A stretch of 64,000 bases of DNA from Hirsutella rhossiliensis (GCF_020360975.1 NW_025408671.1:1798001-1862000), one strand, 5' to 3'. Shown: positions 1-9,872, numbered from the stretch's first letter. Translations and numbers: made by a program. The notes: a model not told the origin generated them from the sequence alone.

Positions 1-943
1 TGTTGACGAATCATTGTTCGATGAGATACAACCAGAGGACCGCATTCGCTTCGAGTGGGGATTTCTCACCGAGGCTGGCGATGGGCAGCTCCAAGACCCC
101 GAAAATAATGCCATAACTCGATCACTGCTCAAAAGTCGTCGAAAGAACGTGCGAACATCTCTGTCAGTCTTCAAATATCGTCGACAGAAGGTGCCAGCAG
201 TCTGCCAAGTGAAGACGAATCCAGATATGGGGGAGACCGCCAACAAGGCACATGTAAGTGGAATGGCCTGCCGACCCTTCGCACTTGACATTGGCATGGT
301 TAACGTTCAATGCTAGTGGTTGGCGGCGCAGGGCTTGACGAGACAGCAGACTCAAGATCTGGAGAATGACAGAGGCGAAGCGGCAACTGTTGACACACAG
401 CAGCAATCTGAAGGAGGTGAAACTCCCGGCCAGCACATCCAACGTCTCAGGGCCAGGTCGGGCACACCCCCGAAGCAAGGCCAGGACTCTCTCATCGACG
501 CCTCGCCCGGGTTTCGCCCATGGACACTTTCTCTCAGGCGCAGGTTGTTCCCGCGCCCGATTCCAGACCAGGCCCCCCCCGGTGACGAACGTCCTACAGT
601 TGGAATCGAGGTGGTGGACCCGCCCCGGTCCAACACGCACGCCCGCCCGTCTTTGACAAGCTCGCGCGACGGCGACCGGGGCTTGGAGGCAAGCCAAGAG
701 GAGGCAACCCGCCAGCCCCGACTCAAGCGCACGACCCGGTGGTGGCGGAAACTACTGGAGCAGTGGAGACAAGGACATGGAGACGATCCAGGACCTGACG
801 ACAAGGGAGCGCTTCGCCGAAGGCTCGAAGCCAATGCCGGGGTTGCTAACCCTTCCGCTGTGCCTATGGCCCCGGTGCCAGAGCGCTCTTTTTCGGCATC
901 TTCTGATGCTGACGCCTGGAGGCTAAGGCGGCGCTTTGGCTGA
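1..943 (+). CDS. Unidentified protein, 3' part (5' end outside window)
   Basis: The reading frame is open from base 2, so the gene begins before the window. Exon one runs to 253 and ends on a codon boundary. A 63-nt intron at 254-316 has a GTAAGT donor, a TTAACG branch-like site at 299-304 and a TAG acceptor. The frame continues from 317 to a TGA at 941-943. The visible tail is about 290 residues, hydrophilic, rich in Arg, Gln, Pro and Ser, and looks largely disordered. I recognise no domain. The continuous frame across a well-formed intron supports a real gene, but the last exon could be misjudged. The start codon and function cannot be given. Confidence 0.45.
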
Positions 944-1495
944 AGCCGACGCCGATTTTGCTAATCGTCGCCCTGTGTACATGACTCTGGCGCCAGAATG
1001 GTCTCCGGCATCTGATAATACTAAGCCTGCGCAGTTGGCCCGGGACACGCGAAGATGAGCTACATAATGCGTTGCGACTGCTGGACAGGGGATTTGAGAA
1101 GCGTCATACGCTCGATCAGGACGAGATTAACGGAAACGACAGTGGCAGCAACAGCGGAGACGCATACGTGTCGAGACGGGGAGCCAGAAGCCGTCGGCAT
1201 AGGGTACCTTATGACGATAGGTGGGAGTAGCGCTGGACATCGGGGTCGTCAATGCCGCCGGAGATGTAGAGTAACTAATATAGTCTCTACAAGGCCCTGT
1301 ATCAACGTGAACCTTGGCAAAGATGTACCATTGCCTAATCTACTCTGCTGCTGGCTCTATTACTGTCTCTGCTGCTCCTGCCTGTTGCCAGGCATTGTAG
1401 GTAGGTAGGAAAATTGGGCACCCCTGGGTCCGTGTCTCCCCTTATAACACTCTGTACGGCTTACACCGGCAGATTTGCAGGTCCATCACTTACCT
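944..1495. other. Intergenic, no gene seen
   Basis: This stretch lies between the 3' ends of two convergent genes. The one long open frame (1055-1408) has no recognisable content and a Cys/Arg-rich composition typical of chance frames. Nothing else is seen. Confidence 0.5.
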
Positions 1496-4400
1496 TTAAG
1501 CTCCGATATGGATGAAAGGCACCCACTCGTCCACCCTGCCCTGGCCATTCTTCTTGTCCTCCCAGAGGCTGGCAACGGCCCGATGCAAAGCATACGCCAC
1601 AGCAGCGTTGTCGCCAAAGCCTTGTTGGATGTTGTCGGCGAGCATCTTGTAAAACCTCGGAGCAACCTTGCCGGCAATTCTATCGCTTGCCTCCCACAGG
1701 GTCCCGATAACGTGTGGAAAGCCAACGAGGTTAAAGGCACTCGCGACGGCAATCGTCTCGTCGACAATGTCGCTATTCTTGTTCTGCGCCGTTGAGCAAG
1801 CCGAGAGGTAGGCGATTTGCACGTGGTCAAGGGACAAGGAGCCAACGTCGTGAATGGTCAGCCTTCCGTCTCCCAGCTCCAAGCCGCCCGCAGACGGCGT
1901 CGTGGCCTCGGAGACGCCGTGGCAGATAAAGTGGGCAATGTTGGCAGATTTCAACCTGTCCAGCGCTTCCTTTCGAGACGGCGTCAGCAAGACTGAACCC
2001 CTGACCGTGCCCTGCTGGAAATTCTGCATGACGCCGTCAACCTCGGGCTTGACGTCCAACTCCTTGTATCCCTCCGTCTTGGGCACGCTCACAACGAGAA
2101 GCTCGGTGCCGGCATCCCCCAGCGGTCTTGGCCGTTTCGCCCTCACGTACGCAAGCGCCCTGAAGGTCGGGACGTAGCTCGAGACGACATGGCTCATGGT
2201 GTTGTCCCTCGAGGTGCGCCAGCCGCTCCCGGCCGCGTGCAGTGGCAGGAGACCCAAGAGGCCGCTCGTGACCCACCATATACGCGGGAGCCTCTCCGGG
2301 GGGGCCTCCTGGATGAGACCGAGGTGCTGGAGGACGGGCTCGACTGCCATAATCCAAAGCCATTGCAGCGACTCACATACGCGTTTGTTGTTGGCAGCCT
2401 TCTTAGACGCCGCGACACTGGTAGGGGACTTGCCCCTGACTAATAACTTGACGTGGCCCTGGAGGTCCTTGGTTTCGATGTCGTTGAGAGGAATGACAGC
2501 GACCCGGGCCGTGGTGACGATGAAGGCGACGGTGAAATTCCCCGTAGTACTGAAGCACACGATTGGCCCGTGACCGGCAAGCTGGGTGAACTCGGTGGTT
2601 GAGCGAGTGCGCGGGAAGCTTTCGAATCCGGGCTTGGAGCGGATCTGGCGCTCGAGCAGCTTCAGATCCTCGACTTCTTGGTTCCGCTGGGATATGGCTG
2701 CGGCCACCGAGACCTTGGAGTCGGCGTCGGTGTCGCCAATGGGCAGCAAGGGAGACGATATAACATGACACAGCTCGATATACCCGTCATATAGCTCGCC
2801 ATACTCCCTCTTCAGGTCAGAGACGTCAATAGTCAGGCTAGCGATGACCCCGCGACCGGACTCCAGGGCCTGGAGAGCTTCCTCGGCCGATCTGCGTGCC
2901 TTGGAGCGACACATACAGTGGGCTGCGAGGGGTCCTAGCCCGGACAGCTTGCTGACGACATACTCCATGTCGCCCCTCGCCAAGGTCCGCGGATTCAGCC
3001 TAGGCCAGAGGCTGATGGCCATCTCGTACGCGTTAGCCGCATCGTCCCACTCCATGTTCTTCAACTTCAAGTCGCCCATTTTCTTGCAGGCGCGGATCCT
3101 GGTGAAGGGGTGGCCGTTTTCCAAGCACGCCGCCTGCCGGTAGAGGCTCATGGCCTTCTCTAGGTTTCGTGAGGGAGTTTCCACCAGTTCGACCACGACA
3201 GGTCGTCGTGAGGCATTCCAAGCCAAGCTTTGCTTGAAGCTCGGCTGCTGTGTTTGGAGGCGACGGTTGACCTCCTCTCGCACCTCGGGCCGCACGCGTG
3301 CTTCCCCCTTGAATGCCAGAGCCAGTGCGTCGGCTGAACACTCGAGGACTTCGGCGCGACCTGGATGCCCAGCTATAAGACCGTTCAGAGCCCTTTTCGA
3401 AAAGGTCGCCGTCAGGCCCTCATCCCATAGGCGATTCGATATCTGTGCACGGAGAGCGTATTTCCGCGCGGTGCTGGTGATATACCGGCCCATGTCTGGA
3501 TGGTTTCGGTCGAGGAGGAACTGTGCATTATACGCAGCCTCGGCCTTATCGACGGCCAGTTTCAGGTCTTCCTTGTCCCCTCCCCATTCATACCGCTCGA
3601 GATATCCGTTGGCCTGGTTATCGAGCAGCCTCGGCAACCCCGCGTCGCCCTTTGGGGTGGCCGACGTTGCGCGCTCCATGGCCGCGATGCCGCGCATGAG
3701 GTCACGAATATCTTTGGATTTCTGAAACTTGATTGCCCGCATGTTTCCAGCCTCGCTAATGTAGCGCAGCCGATCCGGATTGCGGGCGGTTACAAGATCG
3801 AGGGCCTGCTCGGTCAGCTGGATGGCCTGCTCCAGATCGCTCAGGCTCCCCGTCCGGCTCGAGCGCATCTCGAGCTTGACAGATAGGTTGCGCTTCAGCC
3901 GCGAAACCACATCCTTGTTGCCGTCGTCGCCCTGGTTTGCCTGCTCGCCCAGCTCGGCTGCCTCAGCAGCAAACCTGACTGCACTGTGTGCGTCGTCCAG
4001 GTTGCCCTCCCTCTCGAATCGGTAGGCGAGTAGATTGGCGAGGCATGTGAGGCGAAACGGCTTCGTCGAATCAGAGTCTGGCGTCTGTGCTACCACACGT
4101 TGGGCCAGGGGGATGCCGGACCTCAAGTCGCTTACGTCTCCCTTCAGCCCATACCGTCTCTCGTAGAACATGGCCAACTTGCTCTCGCATCGTAGGAGCT
4201 GGTCCGGCTGGTCCAGGGGTGTCAACGAGATTGCCTTGTTGATTGCGCGCAATATCTCGCTCGAGTCAAAGTAGAAGCCTACTTTGTTGTTGGACCAAGT
4301 TTGCGTCCGACACATGAGAAGATCGGCCACCGTCTCTTGCTTCTCAGCCGAGTCCGGATCGGCCTTGGCGTCCGCCTGGGCATCCCAAACGTCCATGTGT

Positions 4401-4567
4401 TCGTCGACGTGTTCAAAAAGACCTAAGCTGCGAACATGGCGCCCCCAGTCGTAGTATGGCAGTGGCTGAAACGGCCTTTGGACTGTTGTCTTCGTCTCAC
4501 CTGTCCTGCGAGCCTTGGTCTTCTTGAAAGGATTCCACATTTTGTTGACCAATGCTTTCGTTTTCAA
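1496..4567 (-). CDS. TPR-CHAT caspase-like protease
   Basis: This is a single uninterrupted frame of 1023 codons. The first ATG is at 4567, and an ATG at 4537 (MWNPFKKTK) is an alternative start. Residues about 90-600 are helical and degenerate TPR-like, with repeated Leu/Ala/Glu helices such as DLEQAIQLTEQAL and DDAANAYEMAISLWP. The C-terminal third is a CHAT domain. The His motif HFICHG puts the catalytic His at 883 and LSACSTA puts the catalytic Cys at 924. The end VDEWVPFIHIGA matches the usual closing strand of CHAT domains, so the protein is complete and the dyad intact. CHAT domains are clan CD proteases related to caspases; TPR-CHAT proteins act as sensor-proteases in bacteria and fungi and can cleave pore-forming partners. 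The gasdermin-like fragment 316 nt upstream on the same strand fits that role. The substrate is inferred, not shown. Confidence 0.85.
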   Translation of the reverse strand: MKTKALVNKMWNPFKKTKARRTGETKTTVQRPFQPLPYYDWGRHVRSLGLFEHVDEHMDVWDAQADAKADPDSAEKQETVADLLMCRTQTWSNNKVGFYFDSSEILRAINKAISLTPLDQPDQLLRCESKLAMFYERRYGLKGDVSDLRSGIPLAQRVVAQTPDSDSTKPFRLTCLANLLAYRFEREGNLDDAHSAVRFAAEAAELGEQANQGDDGNKDVVSRLKRNLSVKLEMRSSRTGSLSDLEQAIQLTEQALDLVTARNPDRLRYISEAGNMRAIKFQKSKDIRDLMRGIAAMERATSATPKGDAGLPRLLDNQANGYLERYEWGGDKEDLKLAVDKAEAAYNAQFLLDRNHPDMGRYITSTARKYALRAQISNRLWDEGLTATFSKRALNGLIAGHPGRAEVLECSADALALAFKGEARVRPEVREEVNRRLQTQQPSFKQSLAWNASRRPVVVELVETPSRNLEKAMSLYRQAACLENGHPFTRIRACKKMGDLKLKNMEWDDAANAYEMAISLWPRLNPRTLARGDMEYVVSKLSGLGPLAAHCMCRSKARRSAEEALQALESGRGVIASLTIDVSDLKREYGELYDGYIELCHVISSPLLPIGDTDADSKVSVAAAISQRNQEVEDLKLLERQIRSKPGFESFPRTRSTTEFTQLAGHGPIVCFSTTGNFTVAFIVTTARVAVIPLNDIETKDLQGHVKLLVRGKSPTSVAASKKAANNKRVCESLQWLWIMAVEPVLQHLGLIQEAPPERLPRIWWVTSGLLGLLPLHAAGSGWRTSRDNTMSHVVSSYVPTFRALAYVRAKRPRPLGDAGTELLVVSVPKTEGYKELDVKPEVDGVMQNFQQGTVRGSVLLTPSRKEALDRLKSANIAHFICHGVSEATTPSAGGLELGDGRLTIHDVGSLSLDHVQIAYLSACSTAQNKNSDIVDETIAVASAFNLVGFPHVIGTLWEASDRIAGKVAPRFYKMLADNIQQGFGDNAAVAYALHRAVASLWEDKKNGQGRVDEWVPFIHIGA

Positions 4568-4882
4568 CTTGGTTCATTTGGTGATTGTGCTCTGTTTACT
4601 CACGCCTCAGTCTGGCTCACAAACCGCTGGGGCTGAAGCTGAGGTGTAGATATTCCCCAGGTGAAGTTGGGCTCCAGATGATTCCCGGAGTCGGGTTTCT
4701 CATCCCTACCCCATGCATTGATCTGCATTAATTACACGTAGGGACACTGCCGGTTAGCCGCAGCAAGTCCGTTAGTCCGCACGCACGTAAGCATTAGTGG
4801 CAGTCTCCCCTAAGCCTTCGGCCCGCTGACGAGCAGCTGATTTAGAGATGGCATTCTACCATTAGTTTGCTATCATAAGACT
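4568..4882. promoter_or_regulatory. Short intergenic between the two module genes
   Basis: This 315-nt gap holds the 3' end of the gasdermin-like frame and the promoter of the CHAT gene. I see no clear TATA box or operator. The two genes are head-to-tail on the minus strand. Confidence 0.3.
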
Positions 4883-5461
4883 TCATTCTTCGTCGTCAGA
4901 CTTGGCGCCAGCGCCTAGAATCTTGAACCTATCCTCGCCAGCCTCTCCGGCCTCGTCATTCTCGGCTAGATCAACCTGAACACCCTCGTCGTCTTCCCCG
5001 TCATCCTGGCCCCTGTTATCTGCCGTGAGAGCCCAGCAATTGTCGTGCTGGAGCCTTGCCGAGGCCGCTTTGTTTCCAAGAGTGAAAATGCTGAAATTGA
5101 TCTGGCGATAGCAGAAGGCGTACACCCGTTCGCCCTCCATGTACGAAGCGTCTGCCTCGGCGTGACTACTCTCGCGCTTTATAGAACCGCCCACGTCTAG
5201 GTTCAGCACCTCGGGGATGAGCGCCGTCGCCCCGTGAGTCACCATGCCCGCCACTGGGACCTCGCCCTTGACGTTGGATTTGGAACTCTGCTTGAGCCCC
5301 TGGACCATCGTGGCATCGAGAACAGTGTAGTAGCCGACAATGAAGTAGACCTTGTTGACCCCGTCCTCGATGGCGTCCTTTAGCCACTGTCGAGACTCAG
5401 CTCTCCATAACATGATTCCGCATCGATTTCGCATTCTCAGTGCCCTGGCCTGTAGTCTCAT
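4883..5461 (-). CDS. Gasdermin-like protein, probably N-terminally truncated
   Basis: The frame encodes 192 residues. Residues about 26-120 hold alternating beta-type hydrophobic segments: KVYFIVGYYTVLDATMV, then Gly-rich loops, then EGERVYAFCYRQI. This spacing resembles the strand pair and the later LAF-type strand of gasdermin pore-forming domains, and also a fungal family of uncharacterised proteins with the same two signatures. After residue about 140 the chain turns acidic (DDGEDDEG) and ends KSDDEE. Family members usually have roughly 100 residues before the first signature. Here only about 35 precede it, and just 86 nt separate the start from the stop of the next gene, so the N-terminal half appears to be missing. 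The adjacent CHAT protease gene supports the reading, because fungal gasdermin-like genes often sit beside protease genes. The identification rests on pattern memory, not a search. Confidence 0.4.
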   Translation of the reverse strand: MRLQARALRMRNRCGIMLWRAESRQWLKDAIEDGVNKVYFIVGYYTVLDATMVQGLKQSSKSNVKGEVPVAGMVTHGATALIPEVLNLDVGGSIKRESSHAEADASYMEGERVYAFCYRQINFSIFTLGNKAASARLQHDNCWALTADNRGQDDGEDDEGVQVDLAENDEAGEAGEDRFKILGAGAKSDDEE

Positions 5462-5547
5462 CGTATAACCGGGTATACAAAAATGGTCGTCACGCTATAA
5501 AGTCCAGCCATTCCTTCTTGCTCTAACTCTTCCATCTCGTCCTCCTC

Positions 5548-8436
5548 TCACGGCCCCTGCTCCAGCAGCCGCACATACCCCGAGGGAAACAGCCCCTTGG
5601 CCCCCATGTACGTGCCAAAGAACCACTCGCCGTTGACGTCCTCAATCTCCCGCACCTCGGCGCCCCGTGGGAAGAGCAGCTCGTCGTCAGCCGCCGCCTG
5701 CGGATACCACGGCCAGCGCCCGTGCGCCCGCATCCCCGACCCTCCGTCCGGCGGGAAGCCCTGCGTGAAGCCGCCCGGGCCCGATCCGGGCGTCGGCGGC
5801 GGCGCCGTTGCCGACACGTCCGTCGTCACCAGCCGCCGCCACGTCTCGTCGCCCCGGCGCCACGACCATGCCTGGAGACCGCCTTGGTGGCCCCGGCTCT
5901 CCGTCTCTTCCAGGAGCTCGGAGCGCAAGGCTCGTCCACCCACGAGGTCGCGCTCGACGTACCTCCACTGCCCAACCTTGCCGTCGACGAAGCCAATGAC
6001 TACCATCCTGTGCCCGCCGAGACACCTCCGCCACCCGGAATGCCCGTTTTCCGCGCTGATTTGCCCCTGGGCGACGAGGTTGCCGTAGCACGACGCGCAA
6101 ATGTCGTAGTCTCCCGGCGGCGCGTCTGGAACCAGCACACTCGTGCAGCTGAAGCAGTGGTAGCGCACTTGCGAGGGCGCAATGGAGTCCTGGCAGACGT
6201 CACACCTTGTCCTAAAGGTGAGCGGCTTAAAGGGCCCCATGCTGGATGCCTGCGGTCCGCTAAAGATGGTCGCCGTCGCCGGCCGGCCCGGCGATCGCGG
6301 GCCGCGCGGGCGACCAGGGGCCGGCGGCGGGGGCTCGTGGGACAGGGGGAGGAGCATGTGGGTGCATGACTTGCCCTGGTTGACGCAGTTGTTGCAGTAC
6401 CCCCAGTCTCCCTCGTTGCACACGTCGCAGCGCCAGAAGCAAAAGTTGGTCCAGGCAAAGCACCTCGCACAAAAGGTGCCAGTCTCCAGCCTCGTCTTCG
6501 GGTCGTTTGCCGTCAGCGTCTTTCTTCCGTCGGCACCACCTGGCGTTGACGGCGGCGGGAGGTAGCGGCTGGCCGTCAGCATATGGGGCCTGGCCAATGA
6601 CTCGTCCTGCTGCTGTGCCTTTTCCCACTTGTTCCATGCGCCGTAGCCGAACCCGAACCAGTAGAGACACCCCTTGCCCGCCCGATAGCAGTCGAGGCAG
6701 ATGTTCCACTGCCCGCCGGCGCACGTCACGCAGTTGTAATGCAGCTCGTACTCGATGTGCGTTTTGCTGCACCGCGAGCAAGTGATGGATGGCTCGGGGT
6801 ACAGCTGCGGTCTCGCGCGCGGGTGGCCTGTGGTAGGGCTGCTAATGGGGCTCGACACTGCTGAGTGCACAATGGCCAGTTCCGACGGCCGATGCGCCCT
6901 AGATGGTGGTGTCGATGCCGGCTCGCGGTGACTGTTCGCCGGAGCCTCCCCCACCGCCGGGTTCCATTGCGGCGCCCGGTCGGCAAACGACGCGTTGTTA
7001 TTCGCGCTCAAGGGCAGCTCGCCGGGAGGCAGCAAGGGGGCCGGCACCGAAGGCGTGCTGGAGCTGCGTCGCTCACCGAAAATCTGTCGCGGCGGTGTAG
7101 ACGGGTCGGATTGTTGGCCTCGGGACACCAGGTCCGTCTGGGAACGAGCCGCCGGCCGGGCTTCAAGGCCAGGGGAGAAGAGCGGCGCTGTAGCGCTGCG
7201 GCCGCCGCTAGCCGTCCGCCGTCTCGTGCGTCGCCCGGGATCGCGCACCTCGAGATTCGAGTGGTTGGCTGGTGGCGGCCTGCTGCGGTCTTCGGAGTGG
7301 CCATTCCCGCTTGGTGGCCTTGATCCGGTACGGGGCCGGCTGCTGTCCGGCGCCCGCCGTCTGGAGTCGGTCAAGGGCAAGTCGGTCGGTCTGGCCGCGC
7401 CGTTGTTGCTGCGTCTTGCCGTCTCTTGCCGTGACCGCTCTCTCTGCCGCCGACGATAAGCCTCGGTGACGCGGCGACTCAGCTCGTCGTCTCGGCTCAG
7501 GTCGATGTTGTCCAAGTCTAGGCCGTCGAGGAGCCCCTCTTCCTGAATCTGGCGAGCCAGCTCCTCAATCTCCCTTTCAATGTCCCGCTCGCCCATGTTC
7601 GCCGATCCAATCAGAGACCTCAGGGATGATTGATGTTCAACCTGACGCGGCCAGGCCTCGCCCCACTCTCTTTGCCTTCGTTCTCTGTCATCCGGGAGCA
7701 GGTCCGAGCTGCGACGGCTGCCTTCATCGGCGCGCGGGCGACGGCTACCTTCTCTCCTGCGTCTCGAGTGACCGTCGGAGCTTTGATTCCTGCTGTTCCG
7801 AGCGCGGTCGTCGGCAGAACGGCTCTGCGTGCGCCTCCGCGACCTCGGTGGCGGCTGCGAGGAGCCAGCCGTGGCCTCTCGGAGGCTCATCTCTCGAACC
7901 CCGTCCAGCAGCCGCCGATCCTCCTCTTCTGCGCGCCTTTCCCCCGCCGTCGGCTCACGCAAGTTGACCTTGGGAAGGACTTGGTCGCCCGGCTGGTACT
8001 TTGCGCCCATCTCTTCCTTGTCGGCCGCCGAGCGCGCCTTTGCCGGATGGGCGGCAAGGAACATGTCGAGCAGGGTGACGACGGTGGCATTGCGCCTCGT
8101 GTCTCGCACGGCACTTCGGCATGACGGGCAGGTAAATACGGCGGCTCCGGTCGCGAGAGGCGTCGGGGATCTCTCGGCGGTGGCGGCTTGGAAGCTGAAC
8201 CACTCCTTGAGGCACGCGCCGCAAAAGGTGTGGAGGCAGTCGAGCAGCGTGAGCGGCTGGTAGAGGAGCTCAGTACATATCTGGCTTGAAGTCAGTCGCT
8301 TGCGCCAGAGGTTGCTGGGTGGCCAACAGGCGGTGAAGAGGAAGAAGGCGGGGAAGAGAGGTGGAAGGGAGGATAGCTCACGCACCGAGCACGTCAACTC
8401 CGTTTCCAGGTCCAGGCTGGGCTTTCGAGAATCCAT
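5548..8436 (-). CDS. RING / ZZ-type zinc finger / SH3 protein (putative E3 ubiquitin ligase)
   Basis: There are two exons, 8386-8436 and 5548-8280. The 105-nt intron (8281-8385, donor GTGCGT, acceptor CCAG) has no in-frame stop, but removing it joins CS to ICTELL and makes a correct C3HC4 RING. The ligands are C16, C19, C32, H34, C37, C40, C68 and C71. The spliced protein has 927 residues. After the RING comes a long Arg/Ser/Pro-rich disordered stretch with an acidic patch (GLDLDNIDLSRDDE). Three Cys-rich ZZ-like modules follow in the last third, with motifs CSRCSKTHIEYELHYNCVTC, CARCF..WRCDVC and RCDVCQDS..YHCFSC. A C-terminal SH3 domain has the usual signature (PWYPQ, ELLFPRGAE, NGEWFFGTY, GLFPSGYVRLL). 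The RING implies ubiquitin transfer, and the SH3 a proline-rich partner. Target and pathway are unknown. Confidence 0.85.
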   Translation of the reverse strand: MDSRKPSLDLETELTCSVRELSSLPPLFPAFFLFTACWPPSNLWRKRLTSSQICTELLYQPLTLLDCLHTFCGACLKEWFSFQAATAERSPTPLATGAAVFTCPSCRSAVRDTRRNATVVTLLDMFLAAHPAKARSAADKEEMGAKYQPGDQVLPKVNLREPTAGERRAEEEDRRLLDGVREMSLREATAGSSQPPPRSRRRTQSRSADDRARNSRNQSSDGHSRRRREGSRRPRADEGSRRSSDLLPDDRERRQREWGEAWPRQVEHQSSLRSLIGSANMGERDIEREIEELARQIQEEGLLDGLDLDNIDLSRDDELSRRVTEAYRRRQRERSRQETARRSNNGAARPTDLPLTDSRRRAPDSSRPRTGSRPPSGNGHSEDRSRPPPANHSNLEVRDPGRRTRRRTASGGRSATAPLFSPGLEARPAARSQTDLVSRGQQSDPSTPPRQIFGERRSSSTPSVPAPLLPPGELPLSANNNASFADRAPQWNPAVGEAPANSHREPASTPPSRAHRPSELAIVHSAVSSPISSPTTGHPRARPQLYPEPSITCSRCSKTHIEYELHYNCVTCAGGQWNICLDCYRAGKGCLYWFGFGYGAWNKWEKAQQQDESLARPHMLTASRYLPPPSTPGGADGRKTLTANDPKTRLETGTFCARCFAWTNFCFWRCDVCNEGDWGYCNNCVNQGKSCTHMLLPLSHEPPPPAPGRPRGPRSPGRPATATIFSGPQASSMGPFKPLTFRTRCDVCQDSIAPSQVRYHCFSCTSVLVPDAPPGDYDICASCYGNLVAQGQISAENGHSGWRRCLGGHRMVVIGFVDGKVGQWRYVERDLVGGRALRSELLEETESRGHQGGLQAWSWRRGDETWRRLVTTDVSATAPPPTPGSGPGGFTQGFPPDGGSGMRAHGRWPWYPQAAADDELLFPRGAEVREIEDVNGEWFFGTYMGAKGLFPSGYVRLLEQGP

Positions 8437-8940
8437 TCATGTTAGCCAGCGGGCCGCTCGAGTCCCGCTGCGGAGGAGCTCGAGTTTTGTTTTTTTCCCT
8501 TGGCCCTCTGTTCGCTCTTTTGCCGACCAAAATTTGGGGCTGTGCAAGTCTGCGAGGATGGCGCTGATTTTGGGCGAGCGATAGTTATCACTATCGACGG
8601 ATTTTATCGCTGCGTTATCATTAGTCGAGTTCTGGTGACCACTGGGGGGGCTTGCAATCCAGGCCCTGCGACTCCCCGTTTTATTATTCAGCCGGCCGTC
8701 TTCTCTGATTGCCGGCATGAGCGGGCTGGGCTGCCTTGGCTGTTGGCTGCAAACGGGCCGGAGCAGAAAATGGGGCCGCAGGGCATGCATGACTACGGAT
8801 ACGGGCTCGTTAGCGAGCTTTTGCACGAGGCACAGCCCTCGATGGGGCATTGGACGTTGCCCAAAGAGCACAGGTAGAAGAGATCGGCGCGAACCATCAT
8901 TCATGGCCCCCCTGGACTACGTCCTGTCATCAGTCGAGCC
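8437..8940. other. Intergenic, no gene seen
   Basis: This 504-nt gap holds the promoter of the RING-ZZ-SH3 gene and the 3' flank of enoyl-CoA hydratase. There is a T-run at about 8488-8497. No further gene, RNA or repeat is visible. Confidence 0.4.
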
Positions 8941-9872
8941 CTACGAGTGCGTCCACTCGGCCTTTTTCTTCTCAGCAAACGCCTTCATGCCAATCTTTTG
9001 ATCCTGACTGCCAAACAGGCTGTGGAAGACGCGCCGCTCAAACTCGACGCCGTCCCGCAGCGGCAGGTCCTGGCTCTTGTTGACCACTTCCTTGCAGGCC
9101 ATGATGGCAACGCGTGAGTATCCGGCAATCGTTTCCGCCACCTTGAGCGTCTCCACCATGAGGGCCTCGTGCGTCGGAAAGGTCCTGGCCGCCACGCCCC
9201 ATTTCTCCGCCTCGACGCCGCTAAAGTTGTTGCCCGTGAGGATCAGTTCCATGGCCTTGGCCTTGCCAATGGCCCGCGTCAGGCGCTGGCTGCCGCCGGC
9301 CCCGGGGGTGGTGCCGAGCTTGATCTCGGGCTGGCCAAAGTTTGCCGTCTCCGTGCAGTAGATGACGTCGCACATCATAGCCAGCTCGCAGCCGCCGCCC
9401 AGGGCATGTCCGGCGACGGCGGCGATGATGGGCTTCTTGATTTGCGTCGTCAGCAGGGACCACGACTCGATAAAGGACTTTGTGTAGGCCTCGGCAAAGG
9501 TCAGCGGCGCCATCTCCTTGATGTCGGCCCCGGCGGCAAAGGCCTTGTGCGAGCCCGTCAGGACAATGACGGAGGTGTCGTCGGATGCGTTGAAGTCGTT
9601 GAGAGCTTCGTTGAGTTCCTTGATGAGGGGCGTGCAGAGGGCATTGAGGGCCTTGGGGCGGTTCAACGTCACTGCGGCTCGAGTGTCAACCGCACGCTTG
9701 TCTTGGCTGTGGAGAAAGAGGCACGCGCACCTTTGCCGACGCCGGGCTTGGGCGTCGACGTCTGGATGTATTCGTACGACTTGGAGCTATAGGCCCGCAC
9801 GACACGAGGCAGCGTCGAGCGCTGAAACGGCACTCGCGCTGCCGCCGGTCGCAGACATCGAATCGTCTTCAT
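8941..9872 (-). CDS. Enoyl-CoA hydratase, mitochondrial
   Basis: The exons are 9731-9872 and 8941-9671, with a 59-nt intron (9672-9730) inside a Val codon. The product is 290 residues, the usual length of mitochondrial short-chain enoyl-CoA hydratases. The first about 30 residues are basic and hydroxylated with no acidic residues (RCLRPAAARVPFQRS), a typical mitochondrial presequence ending near RAYSS. The crotonase core is complete. The oxyanion-hole region reads HKAFAAGADIKEM and HALGGGCELAMMCD. The two catalytic glutamates fall at E143 (GGCELA) and E163 (GQPEIKLGT), and PGAGGSQRL follows. The enzyme hydrates trans-2-enoyl-CoA to 3-hydroxyacyl-CoA in beta-oxidation and branched-chain amino acid breakdown. 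A CCTCGG hexamer lies 140 nt upstream of the start. Confidence 0.95.

Noticed and set aside
352..834. Minus-strand frame of 160 codons opposite the first gene
   Set aside because: It is the antisense shadow of the better-supported plus-strand exon and has low-complexity Ser/Arg content.
1055..1408. Plus-strand frame of 117 codons
   Set aside because: Cys/Arg-rich chance composition with no domain or splice context.
5597..7459. Several long plus-strand frames opposite the RING-ZZ-SH3 gene
   Set aside because: They are antisense shadows of a GC-rich coding exon; the minus strand carries clear domains.
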